Assembly: GCA_040901765.1 (NCBI GenBank) | Contig: JBBDYG010000104.1 | Coordinates: 1 to 64,000, forward strand | From: JBBDYG01 sp040901765 | GTDB lineage: Bacteria; Planctomycetota; Planctomycetia; Pirellulales; Lacipirellulaceae | Length of the DNA: 64,000 bases | Direction of reading: 5' to 3' | In this document: in pieces, positions 10,298 through 18,514 of the stretch | How the letters are laid out: every line of letters begins with the position of its first letter | Numbering within the stretch: the first letter of the stretch is position 1 | Made by a program: the position numbers and the translations under genes | Notes under the pieces: generated by a model | What the model was told of the DNA's origin: nothing | Databases searched by the model: none | The model's input: the letters and a program-made list of their open reading frames with translations, nothing else

Positions 10298-11437
10298 ATG
10301 AGAATCAAGGACATCGTCTGTCAATTGCTTCGCATTCCCAGTGTGGAGAAAAAGACCGCCAGCAGCCAGGACTCCGTGTTGGTACGGATCCGCACCGACA
10401 ACGGTTTGGAAGGCATCGGCGAGGCGGACTCGCAACCGGAGGTCGTCAAGGCGATTATCGACGCCCCGTTCAGCCACAACATTGCCTGCGGGTTGCGAGA
10501 AATCCTGATCGGCGAGAATCCGCTAGAGACCGGCCGATTGTGGCAAAAGATGCATCGCGAGACGATGTACTTTGGCCGGTCGTCAGTCACGATCACGGCC
10601 ATGGCCGCCATTGACATGGCCTTATGGGATCTCAAAGGTAAGCATTTTGGCGAGCCGATTCACCGACTGCTCGGCGGGAAGCAGCACGACAAGATATTGG
10701 CGTATGCCTCGATCTTGTTCGGCCGCGACGGCAACGAGACGAAAGCGATTGCCGAGCGGTGGCGCGAGCAGGGCTATCGAGCGATCAAGTTCGGCTGGGA
10801 GCCGATGGGGCAGAGCGAAGCGCTCGATATGGACCTGGTGCGAGGCGCGCGCGAGGGAATCGCCGACGGCACGCTGCTGATCGACGCTGGCTGCGTGTGG
10901 GACGCCCGCACTGCCCTCCGCCGCGCCGAGGCATTCAAGCAATTCAACATCGAATGGCTGGAAGAGCCGCTGTGGCCGCAGGACGTCGAGGGGTATCGTT
11001 GGCTTCGGGATAGGTCGCCGGTTCCGATCGCTGCCGGCGAAGAGGAATGCGGTCAGGAATCCTGGCGGCCGCTGATCGACGCCCGCGCGCTGGACGTCTA
11101 CCAGGTAGATATTGCGCGCAACGGCTTTACGGACGGAAGCTATATCCGAGACCGCGTGCAAGAGATCGGCGCGCGGTTGTGCAATCACTGCTACACCAGC
11201 CCGGTTACCGTGGCGGCGAGCCTGCATTGGTTGAGCACCTGCCGCGACGCGTTTTTGTTTGAAGACTGCGTGGAGGACTCGCCCCTGAGGCACCAGCTAA
11301 CGAACGAGCCGGTCCAGGCGGTCGACGGTTGGATCACCGTCCCCGACCGACCCGGCTTGGGAGTGACGCTGAATGAGAAGTTTATCGCCGCCCACCTCGT
11401 AGCGGAATCTGGCGGCGGGTCGTCCGCTTCCGCGTGA
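10298..11437 (+). CDS. Mandelate racemase/muconate lactonizing enzyme family protein (enolase superfamily)
   Basis: The 379-residue enzyme should bind Mg2+ and abstract a proton alpha to a carboxylate, as in sugar-acid dehydratases. The N-terminal capping domain is followed by the barrel. Visible catalytic elements are a lysine in YRAIKFGWEPMG, metal-ligand candidates in LLIDAGCVWD, WLEEPLWP and AAGEEE, and a histidine near RLCNHCYTSP. An MFS transporter and an aspartoacylase-family enzyme follow closely on the same strand, which suggests uptake and breakdown of an acid sugar or related carboxylate. The precise substrate cannot be read from the sequence. Confidence 0.9.
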   Translation: MRIKDIVCQLLRIPSVEKKTASSQDSVLVRIRTDNGLEGIGEADSQPEVVKAIIDAPFSHNIACGLREILIGENPLETGRLWQKMHRETMYFGRSSVTITAMAAIDMALWDLKGKHFGEPIHRLLGGKQHDKILAYASILFGRDGNETKAIAERWREQGYRAIKFGWEPMGQSEALDMDLVRGAREGIADGTLLIDAGCVWDARTALRRAEAFKQFNIEWLEEPLWPQDVEGYRWLRDRSPVPIAAGEEECGQESWRPLIDARALDVYQVDIARNGFTDGSYIRDRVQEIGARLCNHCYTSPVTVAASLHWLSTCRDAFLFEDCVEDSPLRHQLTNEPVQAVDGWITVPDRPGLGVTLNEKFIAAHLVAESGGGSSASA

Positions 11438-11476
11438 TCAACTTATAGTGGCCGCGTATTGCGTGAGATTGGTGAC

Positions 11477-12892
11477 ATGGGCGAACGACCAACCCGTGTG
11501 CGTTACGGCGTTCTCGGGTTCGTCTGCGCGCTGTCGATGATCACCTATCTCGATCGAGTCTGTTTTGGCACGGTCGCCCCGACGTTGGCCGCCGAATTGT
11601 CGCTGGGCAGCGTCGCAGAATTGAAATGGGCGTTTACCGCCTTCGCCATCGCGTATGCCCTGTTCGAGATCCCGACGGGTTGGCTCGGCGACGTCTGGGG
11701 GCCCCGCGGCACGTTGTTGCGGATTGTCATTTGGTGGTCGGTCTGTACGGCGCTGACCGGCGTGGTGGGATTGAAAGTCGGCTCTTACGTCATGGGCGGG
11801 CTCGGCACGTTGGTGGTGCTGCGATTTATGTTCGGCGCGGGGGAAGCGGGGGCATTTCCCAACATCACGCGTGCCGTGCATAATTGGTTTCCTTCCGATC
11901 AAGCAGCCACGGCGCAGGGCTGGGTATGGATGTCGGGGCGATTGACGGGAGGGCTCACTCCCATGATCTGGACGCTGCTGGTGGTCGGAACCGCCTGGAC
12001 ACCGGCGCTTGTCACTTGGCGTTGGGCGTTTGTGCTGTTTGGTGTGATCGGCGTGGCGTGGTGCGCCGTCTTCGCGTGGTTCTTCCGCGATCACCCGCAC
12101 GATCATCCCGGGGTCAACGCCGCCGAACAGATCGAAATTGAACGAGGCCGCGACACCGGCAAAGCGTCGCACGCAGGACTGCCAATCCGCGCAATGCTCG
12201 GCAGCGTGAACTTGTGGCTCATTTGCATCATGTACTTTTGCATGGTATACGGCTGGTACTTTCACGTCACCTACCTGCCGTCGTATCTGCAAGACCGATT
12301 CAGACTCGACCCGCGTGGCATGATCGGCGCTCTCTATACGGGGGCACCGCTCTGGATTGGCGCGTTTAGTTGCCTGGCGGGGGGATACCTCGTCGACCGG
12401 TTGATTCGGCGCACCGGCAACCGCCGGCGCACGCGGCGGCTGGTGGGCATGACGGCCGAAGGGCTGTGCGCGCTCGGCTGGATTGCGGCGATCTTCGCGC
12501 CCAATGTGCATCTGTTCACACTGGCGATTTCACTCGCCGCGTTGTGCAACGACATGACCATGGCTTCCGCCTGGGCGACATGCCAGGATATCGGCGGGCG
12601 CTATACGGCGGTGACCGCGGCCAGCATGAACACCGTCGGCGCGGTTGGCGCCGCCGTCGCGGGGTGGGCGACGGGTACGATTATCGAGCATTCGCTAGCG
12701 GCGCGTGCTTCGGCGCTGCAAGTCGCCGTCGATCAGTTGCCGCCGAGCGACAAACATGCGGCGATCATGGCCGGCTTTGATTACAACTTTATGAGTTACG
12801 CCGCCGTTTACTGCATAGCAGCCTTGTGTTGGCGATTTATCGATTCCGAGAAACCCATTGTTGCTGTTCCACAGATCGCGACCAAAACATGA
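11477..12892 (+). CDS. MFS transporter, anion:cation symporter-like (hexuronate/galactonate type)
   Basis: The 471-residue protein has about twelve membrane segments. The N-terminus YGVLGFVCALSMITYLDRVCFG matches the anion:cation symporter branch, as does the RFMFGAGEAGAFPNITRAVHNWFP stretch after the fourth helix. These carry organic anions such as sugar acids with protons. The frame opens with a TTG at 11459, but ATG 11477 fits homologues better. It lies 40 bp after the enolase-superfamily gene and overlaps the next gene by ATGA, so the three are one transcription unit. Substrate inferred only from neighbours. Confidence 0.9.
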   Translation: MGERPTRVRYGVLGFVCALSMITYLDRVCFGTVAPTLAAELSLGSVAELKWAFTAFAIAYALFEIPTGWLGDVWGPRGTLLRIVIWWSVCTALTGVVGLKVGSYVMGGLGTLVVLRFMFGAGEAGAFPNITRAVHNWFPSDQAATAQGWVWMSGRLTGGLTPMIWTLLVVGTAWTPALVTWRWAFVLFGVIGVAWCAVFAWFFRDHPHDHPGVNAAEQIEIERGRDTGKASHAGLPIRAMLGSVNLWLICIMYFCMVYGWYFHVTYLPSYLQDRFRLDPRGMIGALYTGAPLWIGAFSCLAGGYLVDRLIRRTGNRRRTRRLVGMTAEGLCALGWIAAIFAPNVHLFTLAISLAALCNDMTMASAWATCQDIGGRYTAVTAASMNTVGAVGAAVAGWATGTIIEHSLAARASALQVAVDQLPPSDKHAAIMAGFDYNFMSYAAVYCIAALCWRFIDSEKPIVAVPQIATKT

Positions 12893-13917
12893 CCAGACAC
12901 ATTGTTCGTCCCAACAAGCTCGATCTCGAATCTCCCGGCCGCCGCGACTATTGGGTCGCCCTGGAGCACGACTCCCTGTGGGGCGACCATCTCATACCGC
13001 TCACCGTATTCGTCGGGCCGAAGGCTCGTGCGGGAAAGGGCCTGGTCGCGTTTGGCGCCAATCACGGCAACGAATACGAAGGACCGATGGCTCTCAAGCG
13101 CTTGATGAACGAAATTCGCAGCGAGGATGTGCTCGGGAGAATCATTTTGATTCCCGTATTGAACCCCGCTGCGTTCGGGGCTGGGACGCGTGATAGCACG
13201 CGCGACGACGGTGTGAATCTCAATCGCGCGTTCGTTGATGGAGCCGGCACCACCCCGGCGCTGGCGGGAATCACCCACCGGATTGCCGCGTTTGTGCGAC
13301 AAACTATTTGGCCTCAGGTGCATGTGGTGCTCGATCTTCACTCCGGGGGCCTCGTGGCGCGTTTCGGATTGTGCGCCAACTTCCATCCCGTGGACGACCC
13401 TCAGCAAGCGAAGGCCATCGAAGAGACGGCTCGTTGGTTCGGCACGCCATTCTTGATGGTCTACCAAAATGCCACGCCTGGACTACTGCCGAGCGAAGCG
13501 GAACGGCTGGGCAAGATCACCGTTGGCACCGAGCTTGGGTGGGGAGCTGCGGCGCTGGCGGAGGGGATTCGCTATGGCCGTCAGGGTGTGCTTGCCGCCG
13601 CGATCAACCACGGCCAGTTACAAGGCAAGATTGAGCCAATTGCCCACCATCAGGCCGGAACGCAGCGAAAGCTCGAAATCGTCGACCGAGAATGTTACTC
13701 GTCTGCCCCGTTTGCCGGGCACTATGAACCACTTGTTGAGTGCGGCCAGGCGATGAAGCAAGGAGAGGTGATCGGCTTGCTCCACGATTTTGACCACATC
13801 GACATGGAGCCTTGGCCGGTGACGGCCGGAGTCGACGGATTTCTGCTGATGCAAGCCTGGAACGCCGAGGTCCGCCGCGGCCAGCACATTGCCGCCGTCG
13901 GCCGCGAGATTGCTTAG
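12889..13917 (+). CDS. Succinylglutamate desuccinylase/aspartoacylase family protein
   Basis: The 342-residue protein is a zinc-dependent M14-like deacylase. The zinc motif is GANHGNEYEGP near residue 58, followed by VLNPAAFGAGTR, DDGVNLNRAF and the second histidine in VVLDLHSGG. The C-terminal part carries the beta-domain typical of this family. The start is ATG 12889, whose A and T overlap the MFS stop codon; the open frame begins earlier but only inside that gene. It should hydrolyse an amide or ester in the compound imported by the preceding transporter, or remove an N-acyl group; this is inference. Confidence 0.88.
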   Translation: MTRHIVRPNKLDLESPGRRDYWVALEHDSLWGDHLIPLTVFVGPKARAGKGLVAFGANHGNEYEGPMALKRLMNEIRSEDVLGRIILIPVLNPAAFGAGTRDSTRDDGVNLNRAFVDGAGTTPALAGITHRIAAFVRQTIWPQVHVVLDLHSGGLVARFGLCANFHPVDDPQQAKAIEETARWFGTPFLMVYQNATPGLLPSEAERLGKITVGTELGWGAAALAEGIRYGRQGVLAAAINHGQLQGKIEPIAHHQAGTQRKLEIVDRECYSSAPFAGHYEPLVECGQAMKQGEVIGLLHDFDHIDMEPWPVTAGVDGFLLMQAWNAEVRRGQHIAAVGREIA

Positions 13918-14181
13918 GGTGGCCGCCGCTGCAACGAAGTGCCCACGGCGCTGCTGTCCGTTGCCCGGGCTGCCGAAAAGTCGCAGGCAGCCCTCATGAA
14001 CCAACCAGGTGGCGTCGGGTGTCTGGCCCGGCTTTTCGTTGGTGGCTACTGCGATGCCAACCGACCCAACTCGGCGCAGACCAGCGCCAACCTCGGGCAC
14101 TCACTTCGTACTGGACTAACAATCCAGTACGCACAGTCAATTCACTCGATCCCGTTTCATAGGAACGCTTTAAAAAAAATA

Positions 14182-14225
14182 AGCGACGCGGACGGGACTC
14201 GAACCCGCAACCACTGGATCGACAG
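14182..14225. repeat. Attachment-site copy: 3' fragment of tRNA-Asp at the distal end of the element
   Basis: These 44 bases are identical to 23331-23374 and contain the tRNA-Asp sequence from the anticodon loop to just past the 3' end, read on the minus strand. Identity stops at a T-to-G change at 14226 and at an A/G difference at 14181. The fragment is not a functional tRNA because the 5' half is missing. It is the displaced original tRNA end left by site-specific integration. Confidence 0.93.
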
Positions 14226-14354
14226 GCAGCTACTGAACAAGAGTATATTTAGCGTTTTCTCCGCTGTTTCATGGCATTTTACACCTTCCGGCAGAGATTG
14301 CAACCGTTTCACTCGATTGCAGTATTCATCGGGGATTTCGGGTATGGCGGGTGA

Positions 14355-14379
14355 GTTATCGGGTAGTTTACCCGAAAAC
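14355..14379. repeat. Imperfect palindrome near the left end, shared with the integrase end
   Basis: Arms GTTATCGGGTA (14355-14365) and TACCCGAAAAC (14369-14379) pair over 10 of 11 positions with a 3-base loop. The perfect version lies at 23234-23257, upstream of the integrase. A further half copy, TTTCGGGTA, lies at 14337-14345. Presence at both ends suggests a recombinase arm site or a regulator operator. Confidence 0.7.
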
Positions 14380-14483
14380 TCTGTACACCTATCCTCACGT
14401 CCGTACACTACCTTCCCCCGCTACTCGGCCTAGTGCCGCCCTCGACAACCAGGACGCTACAGCCGCCACGACAGCCGCCTACA

Positions 14484-14822
14484 ATGGCTTCCATGCCGCT
14501 GCCACTACCCGAGCGTGGTTCTCTGGTGAGCTTCCCGAACGGGCACGGCGTCGTTACTCGCATCGTCGGCAAGCGTGCCGTGGTGAAGACCGACAGCGGC
14601 AGGGTGAGCATCCACCTGGGGCTGCTGACCAGCGAACCGACAGCCGCAGAGATTCGCCAGCGGTGCGAAGTGATACAAGGTGCGTGGTCGGCAGAAGAGC
14701 GTGAGCGCCGGGCGGTCCATTATGCGGGCGATGGGAACCGGGCCGCCGCGGGGAACTACAAGCGGGAAGCTTACACGGTGCCGGTGGTCCGCATGGTGGA
14801 TGTAGAAGCGCTGGCGGGGTGA
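14484..14822 (+). CDS. Small hypothetical protein of the element
   Basis: I do not recognise the family. The ATG at 14484 gives 112 residues; the frame is open from 14433 but the earlier part is proline/threonine-rich noise. The central part, GSLVSFPNGHGVVTRIVGKRAVVKTDSGRV, looks like a small beta-barrel such as an SH3- or KOW-like fold, followed by a charged helix. It is the only plus-strand gene called in the element and is followed 14 bp later by a strong terminator hairpin, which supports it being expressed. Confidence 0.6.
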   Translation: MASMPLPLPERGSLVSFPNGHGVVTRIVGKRAVVKTDSGRVSIHLGLLTSEPTAAEIRQRCEVIQGAWSAEERERRAVHYAGDGNRAAAGNYKREAYTVPVVRMVDVEALAG

Positions 14823-15524
14823 GCGGCTTCACAAAGAGACTGGTAATCGTTACCAGTCTTTTGCGCGGTGTTGTTGACTTGTGGACATCGTGTCCAGAAG
14901 TAAAAGGTGGAAACAGTTACCACCTTAAAGACGATTGCGTGCCACCTCCGTTTGCAGGTCGCCTCCACCTCTGACGACTGCCGTACGAACGCCCGCGAGA
15001 TTGCGTGCCACCTCCGTTTGCAGGTCACCTCCACCATCAAAGTGCCAGAGTGACACTTTGATTTCTACGGGTCCCCGTGGTTCGCCACTCCCTCACCCGC
15101 TGCAATCGTACGACAATTACGCGGCGGACGGGGCGTGGCTCGTGTCGTCGTGGTTCGCCGCTCCTTTACCCGCTGCAATAAAACACTTGTGGCAAGAATG
15201 CCATAAGTGATTCGGGTCGCCGTGGTTCGCCAGTTCGTCGTGCGCTGCAATTCCCGTCTCCGCAACTCCAATAGCCGCAACGGTCCCGGACGCACTTTGC
15301 GAGCGGTGCCGGTGCCAATGAGGCGAAACTGCCCTTGTGGGGCCGGTGCTCGCAATTTCGACCGCACAGGATTGCGCGTAACGAGCGCCGACCGGTCAAC
15401 TCGACTCAGAACACGTCCGAAAAAGCGGTTCGCCAGAATCGCTTGGTGGTAAAACCCGGCCGGCGGCATCGGGACCGAACCGATGCCGCCAGCGCCGTTG
15501 GAGACAGCGCTTGCCGGGGTGGAG
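14823..15524. repeat. Gene-free block of hairpins and short repeats in the element
   Basis: About 700 bases contain no convincing gene but much structure. Hairpins: 14837-14859 and 14878-14900 (both with TCG loops), 14904-14926, and 15037-15061 (outer arms TCAAAGTG/CACTTTGA). A 36-bp direct repeat with one mismatch occurs at 14934-14969 and 15000-15035. A 31-bp degenerate repeat with conserved ends (CGTGGTTCGCC ... GCTGCAAT) occurs at 15076-15106, 15149-15179 and 15221-15251, spaced 73 and 72 bp. The function is unknown; an origin, packaging signal or structured RNA are possibilities. Confidence 0.75.
14837..14859 (+). terminator. Rho-independent terminator after the small plus-strand gene
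   Basis: AGACTGGTAA (14837-14846) pairs perfectly with TTACCAGTCT (14850-14859) across a TCG loop, and the stem runs into further T residues. It lies just after the 14822 stop. It is also the first of a series of hairpins (see 14823-15524). Confidence 0.8.
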
Positions 15525-15860
15525 TTATTTGTCTCGCCCGAGCTTGATGCCCGAGTTGTTACCGGCGAATTTGATTCTCGACGCAAAGCCCCTGCGCTCT
15601 TTCGGCGTCTCGGCTTGCGCCGCCAGCGTCGATGCTTCGTCCACAATCCGAATCCTGCTGGCAAAACCTTTCCGTGCTGTCGCCGCTTCCGGCTCGGTCG
15701 CATGTCGTTCGTCGTAATCGTCTTTGGCTCTTTGCGCCTGAGGTTTCAATTTCGGCTCGGCTGCGAGTGAAACTGTCGGCGTGTAGTCGCCGCGAATGTA
15801 GGCGTCGATGGCGAGATTGAACGCCGTGTTGATGGGTGGGTTGTCGAGTGTGCAAAACAT
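15525..15860 (-). CDS. Hypothetical protein of the element, 111 residues
   Basis: No family recognised. The protein is charged and carries a short internal repeat: RKGFASRIRIVDEAS near residue 63 and RRGFASRIKFAGNNS near residue 89, each preceded by alanine/glutamate-rich sequence. The N-terminus PPINTAFNLAIDAYIRGDY looks helical. Start ATG 15860. It is the last of the leftward cargo genes, 88 bp after the next gene upstream. Confidence 0.55.
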   Translation of the reverse strand: MFCTLDNPPINTAFNLAIDAYIRGDYTPTVSLAAEPKLKPQAQRAKDDYDERHATEPEAATARKGFASRIRIVDEASTLAAQAETPKERRGFASRIKFAGNNSGIKLGRDK

Positions 15861-15948
15861 AATTGATTTCCTTTTCTAAAAGCCCGCCCGCCCGACGCTG
15901 GAAATTCCGCGAAGAAAAAAACAACGCCGGGCGGAACGGGTTTGAGAG

Positions 15949-16203
15949 TTATCGACCTTCCAAGAATCGAGTGATGAAATGAGTCGTTGGCAGCAGCCGC
16001 AGCAGTCGGTGCGCTTCCGGCCGGTCGGCAATGGGGATGGTATCGAGCGGCATCGGCACGTCGGCCGGGGTGAGCATGTTGCAAATTTCATCCACCGCTG
16101 CGGATTGCGTCGCCGTCAATTCGGCGAAAGCTAAATCGAGTTGTTGCAAAACACGCCGGCGGTGAAGCATCGGCAACGTGTCTTCTAGCGGTCCCTTGAA
16201 CAT
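15949..16203 (-). CDS. Hypothetical protein of the element, 84 residues
   Basis: No family recognised. From ATG 16203 the protein reads MFKGPLEDTLPML and then a helical, leucine-rich stretch (RRRVLQQLDLAFAELTATQSAAVDEICNML, residues about 15-45). The open frame continues upstream to 16290, but that part overlaps poorly coding sequence. It is part of the leftward cargo series with short gaps. Confidence 0.5.
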   Translation of the reverse strand: MFKGPLEDTLPMLHRRRVLQQLDLAFAELTATQSAAVDEICNMLTPADVPMPLDTIPIADRPEAHRLLRLLPTTHFITRFLEGR

Positions 16204-16237
16204 AATGTTTTCTCGTTTTGGAAATTGGTGAACGAAT

Positions 16238-16525
16238 CTAAACGCGGTGAACGACTGGACCATCGACCGTTGCCGCCAGCCACTCGACAACCTCGCGTGT
16301 CATCGGCAACTGTGCGACCAGTCCGCGGACTTGGTTGATTGTATGCTCGTTCACCTCGCGAAGTGGATAGCTGTTGCGCGTCCCGACTGGCAGCGAGTTG
16401 GCAATCGCCACGATCGTGGCGACGTGCCGATCGAGCAACGGCGCGCGACCCAGGCCGAGTTGCGTTTTGATTCTCTTGACCAGTAGCTCGCGCAGTGCGG
16501 AAGGGGCGTAGGTTTTCGGTGGCAT
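16238..16525 (-). CDS. Hypothetical protein of the element, 95 residues
   Basis: No family recognised. Starting at ATG 16525 (MPPKTYAPSALRELLVKR) the protein appears mostly helical and basic in its first third, which would suit nucleic-acid or protein contact. The open frame can begin at 16567, so the start is uncertain. It lies between two other cargo genes on the same strand with gaps of about 35-45 bp. Confidence 0.5.
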   Translation of the reverse strand: MPPKTYAPSALRELLVKRIKTQLGLGRAPLLDRHVATIVAIANSLPVGTRNSYPLREVNEHTINQVRGLVAQLPMTREVVEWLAATVDGPVVHRV

Positions 16526-16570
16526 GTGGGGACTCCGTTTTTCATTACAGTAAAAAGTTTTTCGCATGGC

Positions 16571-17206
16571 TTACGCTCCAATCATCCGCACGACCGCGGG
16601 GTGAACGTCGGAAGCCGGTGCCGGCCAGGCGACGATGCAGTTGGAAGCCGTGGGCGCGATGCCGCGCTGGCTTTCCAAAACTCTTAGGTCCACCTTGCGT
16701 TGTTCCAATTCCGACTTGGCGGACATAACCGGCAACTCTTGCTCGGCTCGTTTCCGCAGTTGGTGCTCGCCTGCTTTCGGGTTGGCGTCGCCGGCTGGCA
16801 TCGAAGCCGCCGTGATTCCCAGCGATGCAAAATCCTCGAGCTGCTCCCCGAGGACGCGCTGACATTCCACTTCGGCGTCCGCAACGGCGGTGACGTAAGC
16901 CGGTTTGATGGCTTCGATAACTTCCATCCGGTTCCACCGCAAAACCTGCAATTCGGTCTCCAGGTCGCGACGGGTCTCATCCAGCGTGGCGAGCGCCGCC
17001 AACGTCTCCCGAGGCGTGGCATCCATCGCATTGGCAAGCAATTCGCTCCGCTGGGAGAACAGCGTTAGCACCTTCTCCTGCCAATCGTCGGCATCGGCGT
17101 TGTGAGTCTCTACGCGGCTCGCTGCGGGGTCGGGAAGCGTGAACGGCACTTCGACACGGATCCCGGGGTGCGTCGCCTTAGCAGGCGTCTGCATCGTGGA
17201 TGTCAT
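16571..17206 (-). CDS. Coiled-coil hypothetical protein of the element, 211 residues
   Basis: No family recognised. An extended N-terminus is followed by long amphipathic helices (about residues 40-185), rich in Glu, Leu, Arg and Ala, including TLDETRRDLETELQVLRWNR and ELEQRKVDLRVLESQRG, which predict a coiled coil. The tail ends HPAVVRMIGA. An AGGAG ribosome site eight bases before ATG 17206 supports the start. Coiled-coil proteins of this size occur as scaffolds or structural factors in phages, but nothing specific supports that here. The next gene upstream ends 11 bp away. Confidence 0.6.
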   Translation of the reverse strand: MTSTMQTPAKATHPGIRVEVPFTLPDPAASRVETHNADADDWQEKVLTLFSQRSELLANAMDATPRETLAALATLDETRRDLETELQVLRWNRMEVIEAIKPAYVTAVADAEVECQRVLGEQLEDFASLGITAASMPAGDANPKAGEHQLRKRAEQELPVMSAKSELEQRKVDLRVLESQRGIAPTASNCIVAWPAPASDVHPAVVRMIGA

Positions 17207-17217
17207 TGGTCTTGCTC

Positions 17218-17976
17218 CTAATGGGTTTTGGGGGTTGAATCTGAATCGGTGAACAACGGTTCAATGTCTGTAAGGTCGTGGTGCTCGCGACCACTGGCGA
17301 GCGACTCAACAACCAGCGGGATTTCACCAATCTCCTGATACTTTTCGTTGTCCGCCAAAATGCGACGACGGCACAACGGGAACTCGGTATCGTAAATGTC
17401 CGCCAGCCGCGCATCGAATTTTTCGCCGCCGAACACGCTGGCGACGATGCTGGGAATGTCCACCGGACCGTCGCCGGCGAATCCATAGAACGCGCGACCG
17501 CTGAACGTGGTCCGGCCGATCAGCACGCCGTCGGCAATCAGCGGAACGAACAGCCGTTGAACCAACGCTATGGCGACGCCCCAGTCTGCGCCAGCGATAA
17601 ACACCTCGGGAACCAGATTGCAACCGTCGCCGCTCGGCATGTAGTCGCCAGCCGCAAGGTGGTCGGAGAGGCGGAAGATCGCCCGCTCTAATTCGACCGG
17701 GGAGAACGGCATTACCCAGCCGCGAACCGCTGCCTTCCCTTCCCGGGTGAGGGTGTCGCCGCGCAGAAAGCCGGACGCCATCGCCTCATCCCGAGATCGC
17801 TGATCGGCCTTGCGGTGCCGAGCGTCGCCGCTCTCGCCCCAGGCACGCACACCGCCCGTACGGCGAGCTTCGCAGATTGCAGCACCGCTGGACCACTCGT
17901 GGCCGCGAAGAGGCTTCCACGCGGCTTCTAGGGCCGCTAGGCGGCGTATCAGCATCGCTTGGGTGCTCGAATTCAT
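17218..17976 (-). CDS. Hypothetical protein of the element, 252 residues
   Basis: No family recognised. The N-terminal 60 residues are basic and helical. The middle (FSPVELERAIFRLSDHLAAGDY onward) is more globular, with a hydrophobic core around WGVAIALVQRLFVPLIADGVLIG and a glycine-rich segment FSGRAFYGFAGDGPVDIP. The tail is acidic. No catalytic motif was evident. It is the largest cargo gene and starts a run of closely spaced leftward genes; no clear Shine-Dalgarno precedes ATG 17976. Confidence 0.6.
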   Translation of the reverse strand: MNSSTQAMLIRRLAALEAAWKPLRGHEWSSGAAICEARRTGGVRAWGESGDARHRKADQRSRDEAMASGFLRGDTLTREGKAAVRGWVMPFSPVELERAIFRLSDHLAAGDYMPSGDGCNLVPEVFIAGADWGVAIALVQRLFVPLIADGVLIGRTTFSGRAFYGFAGDGPVDIPSIVASVFGGEKFDARLADIYDTEFPLCRRRILADNEKYQEIGEIPLVVESLASGREHHDLTDIEPLFTDSDSTPKTH

Positions 17977-18246
17977 GTCACAATCTCTTTTTATCGCCGT
18001 TTGTGGCTCTTCTGCTTGGTAGGCACGTGGGGCAGGGCGATATAGTACCTACTGATTTCTCGTGGCATATCTGGACGGGTGTATGATTGTGAACTTATGG
18101 ACGCAAGGAACGGGTGACTGGTTATGAAGCTCTGACCACTTGGCTGAATCTGCTGTTTTCGCGGAGAGTCTTGCGGTTCGATGCATGTACTGGCGTTGGG
18201 TTATGTTCGTGCTGACATTGTGGAAGGAGGAACGTGAATGAACGGC

Positions 18247-18510
18247 TTACCAGTAGCTCGGGTCGGGGTCGGTTCGGCACTCGGCTATCTCTTGGCTGAA
18301 GTCGATTGGCACCTCATCCGGCAGCGTGGCCAGCAGGGAGTAGCTACCGCCCTTCGGATTCTTAACCAGCATGATCGGCGTTCCCATCGGGTAGTGCCGG
18401 GTGCCGCCCTTGTGGTCGATCGTGGTCAGCGCCCTCGATAACTCGCCACGGAGGCACTTGCTGCCGTCGGCGCGGGTCGATGGTTCCAGGACTAGGAGGG
18501 TGCGAAGCAT
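18247..18510 (-). CDS. Small hypothetical protein of the element, 87 residues
   Basis: No named family. From ATG 18510 the protein begins MLRTLLVLEPSTRADGSKCL and continues with a beta-rich segment (TRHYPMGTPIMLVKNPKGG) and an acidic tail ending DPDPSYW. It starts only four bases after the stop of the gene at 18515-18889, so the two are translated together. A strong Shine-Dalgarno-like AAGGAGG on the opposite strand at about 18224 precedes an antisense ATG (18238), which I treat as fortuitous. Confidence 0.6.
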   Translation of the reverse strand: MLRTLLVLEPSTRADGSKCLRGELSRALTTIDHKGGTRHYPMGTPIMLVKNPKGGSYSLLATLPDEVPIDFSQEIAECRTDPDPSYW

Positions 18511-18514
18511 GGGT

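Noticed and set aside
13618..14100. 160-residue minus-strand frame overlapping the aspartoacylase gene
   Set aside because: Half is the shadow of the real gene; the rest (GCLRLFGSPGNGQQRRG) resembles the translation of a dispersed planctomycete-type intergenic repeat rather than a domain.
14157..14408. 83-residue minus-strand frame at the left end
   Set aside because: It runs through the tRNA fragment of the attachment site; the sequence QWLRVRVPSAS is the usual translation of tRNA-derived DNA, not a protein.
14771..15040. 89-residue minus-strand frame with a repeated CKRRWHAI peptide
   Set aside because: The peptide repeat is a by-product of the 36-bp DNA repeat, and the frame runs backwards through three hairpins. 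It cannot be excluded but is weak.
15076..15251. CRISPR-like array of three repeats
   Set aside because: Only three copies, with changes inside each repeat, 41-42-base spacers, and no cas gene nearby. The ends are conserved but the centre is not, unlike a CRISPR repeat.
15065..15703. 212-residue minus-strand frame across the repeat block
   Set aside because: Extremely Arg- and Thr-rich and built on the 31-bp repeats; conflicts with the better frame at 15525-15860.
18238..18441. Plus-strand frame behind a strong AAGGAGG site
   Set aside because: It is antisense to a better small gene (18247-18510), and its translation has no recognisable feature. The ribosome-site match is probably chance.
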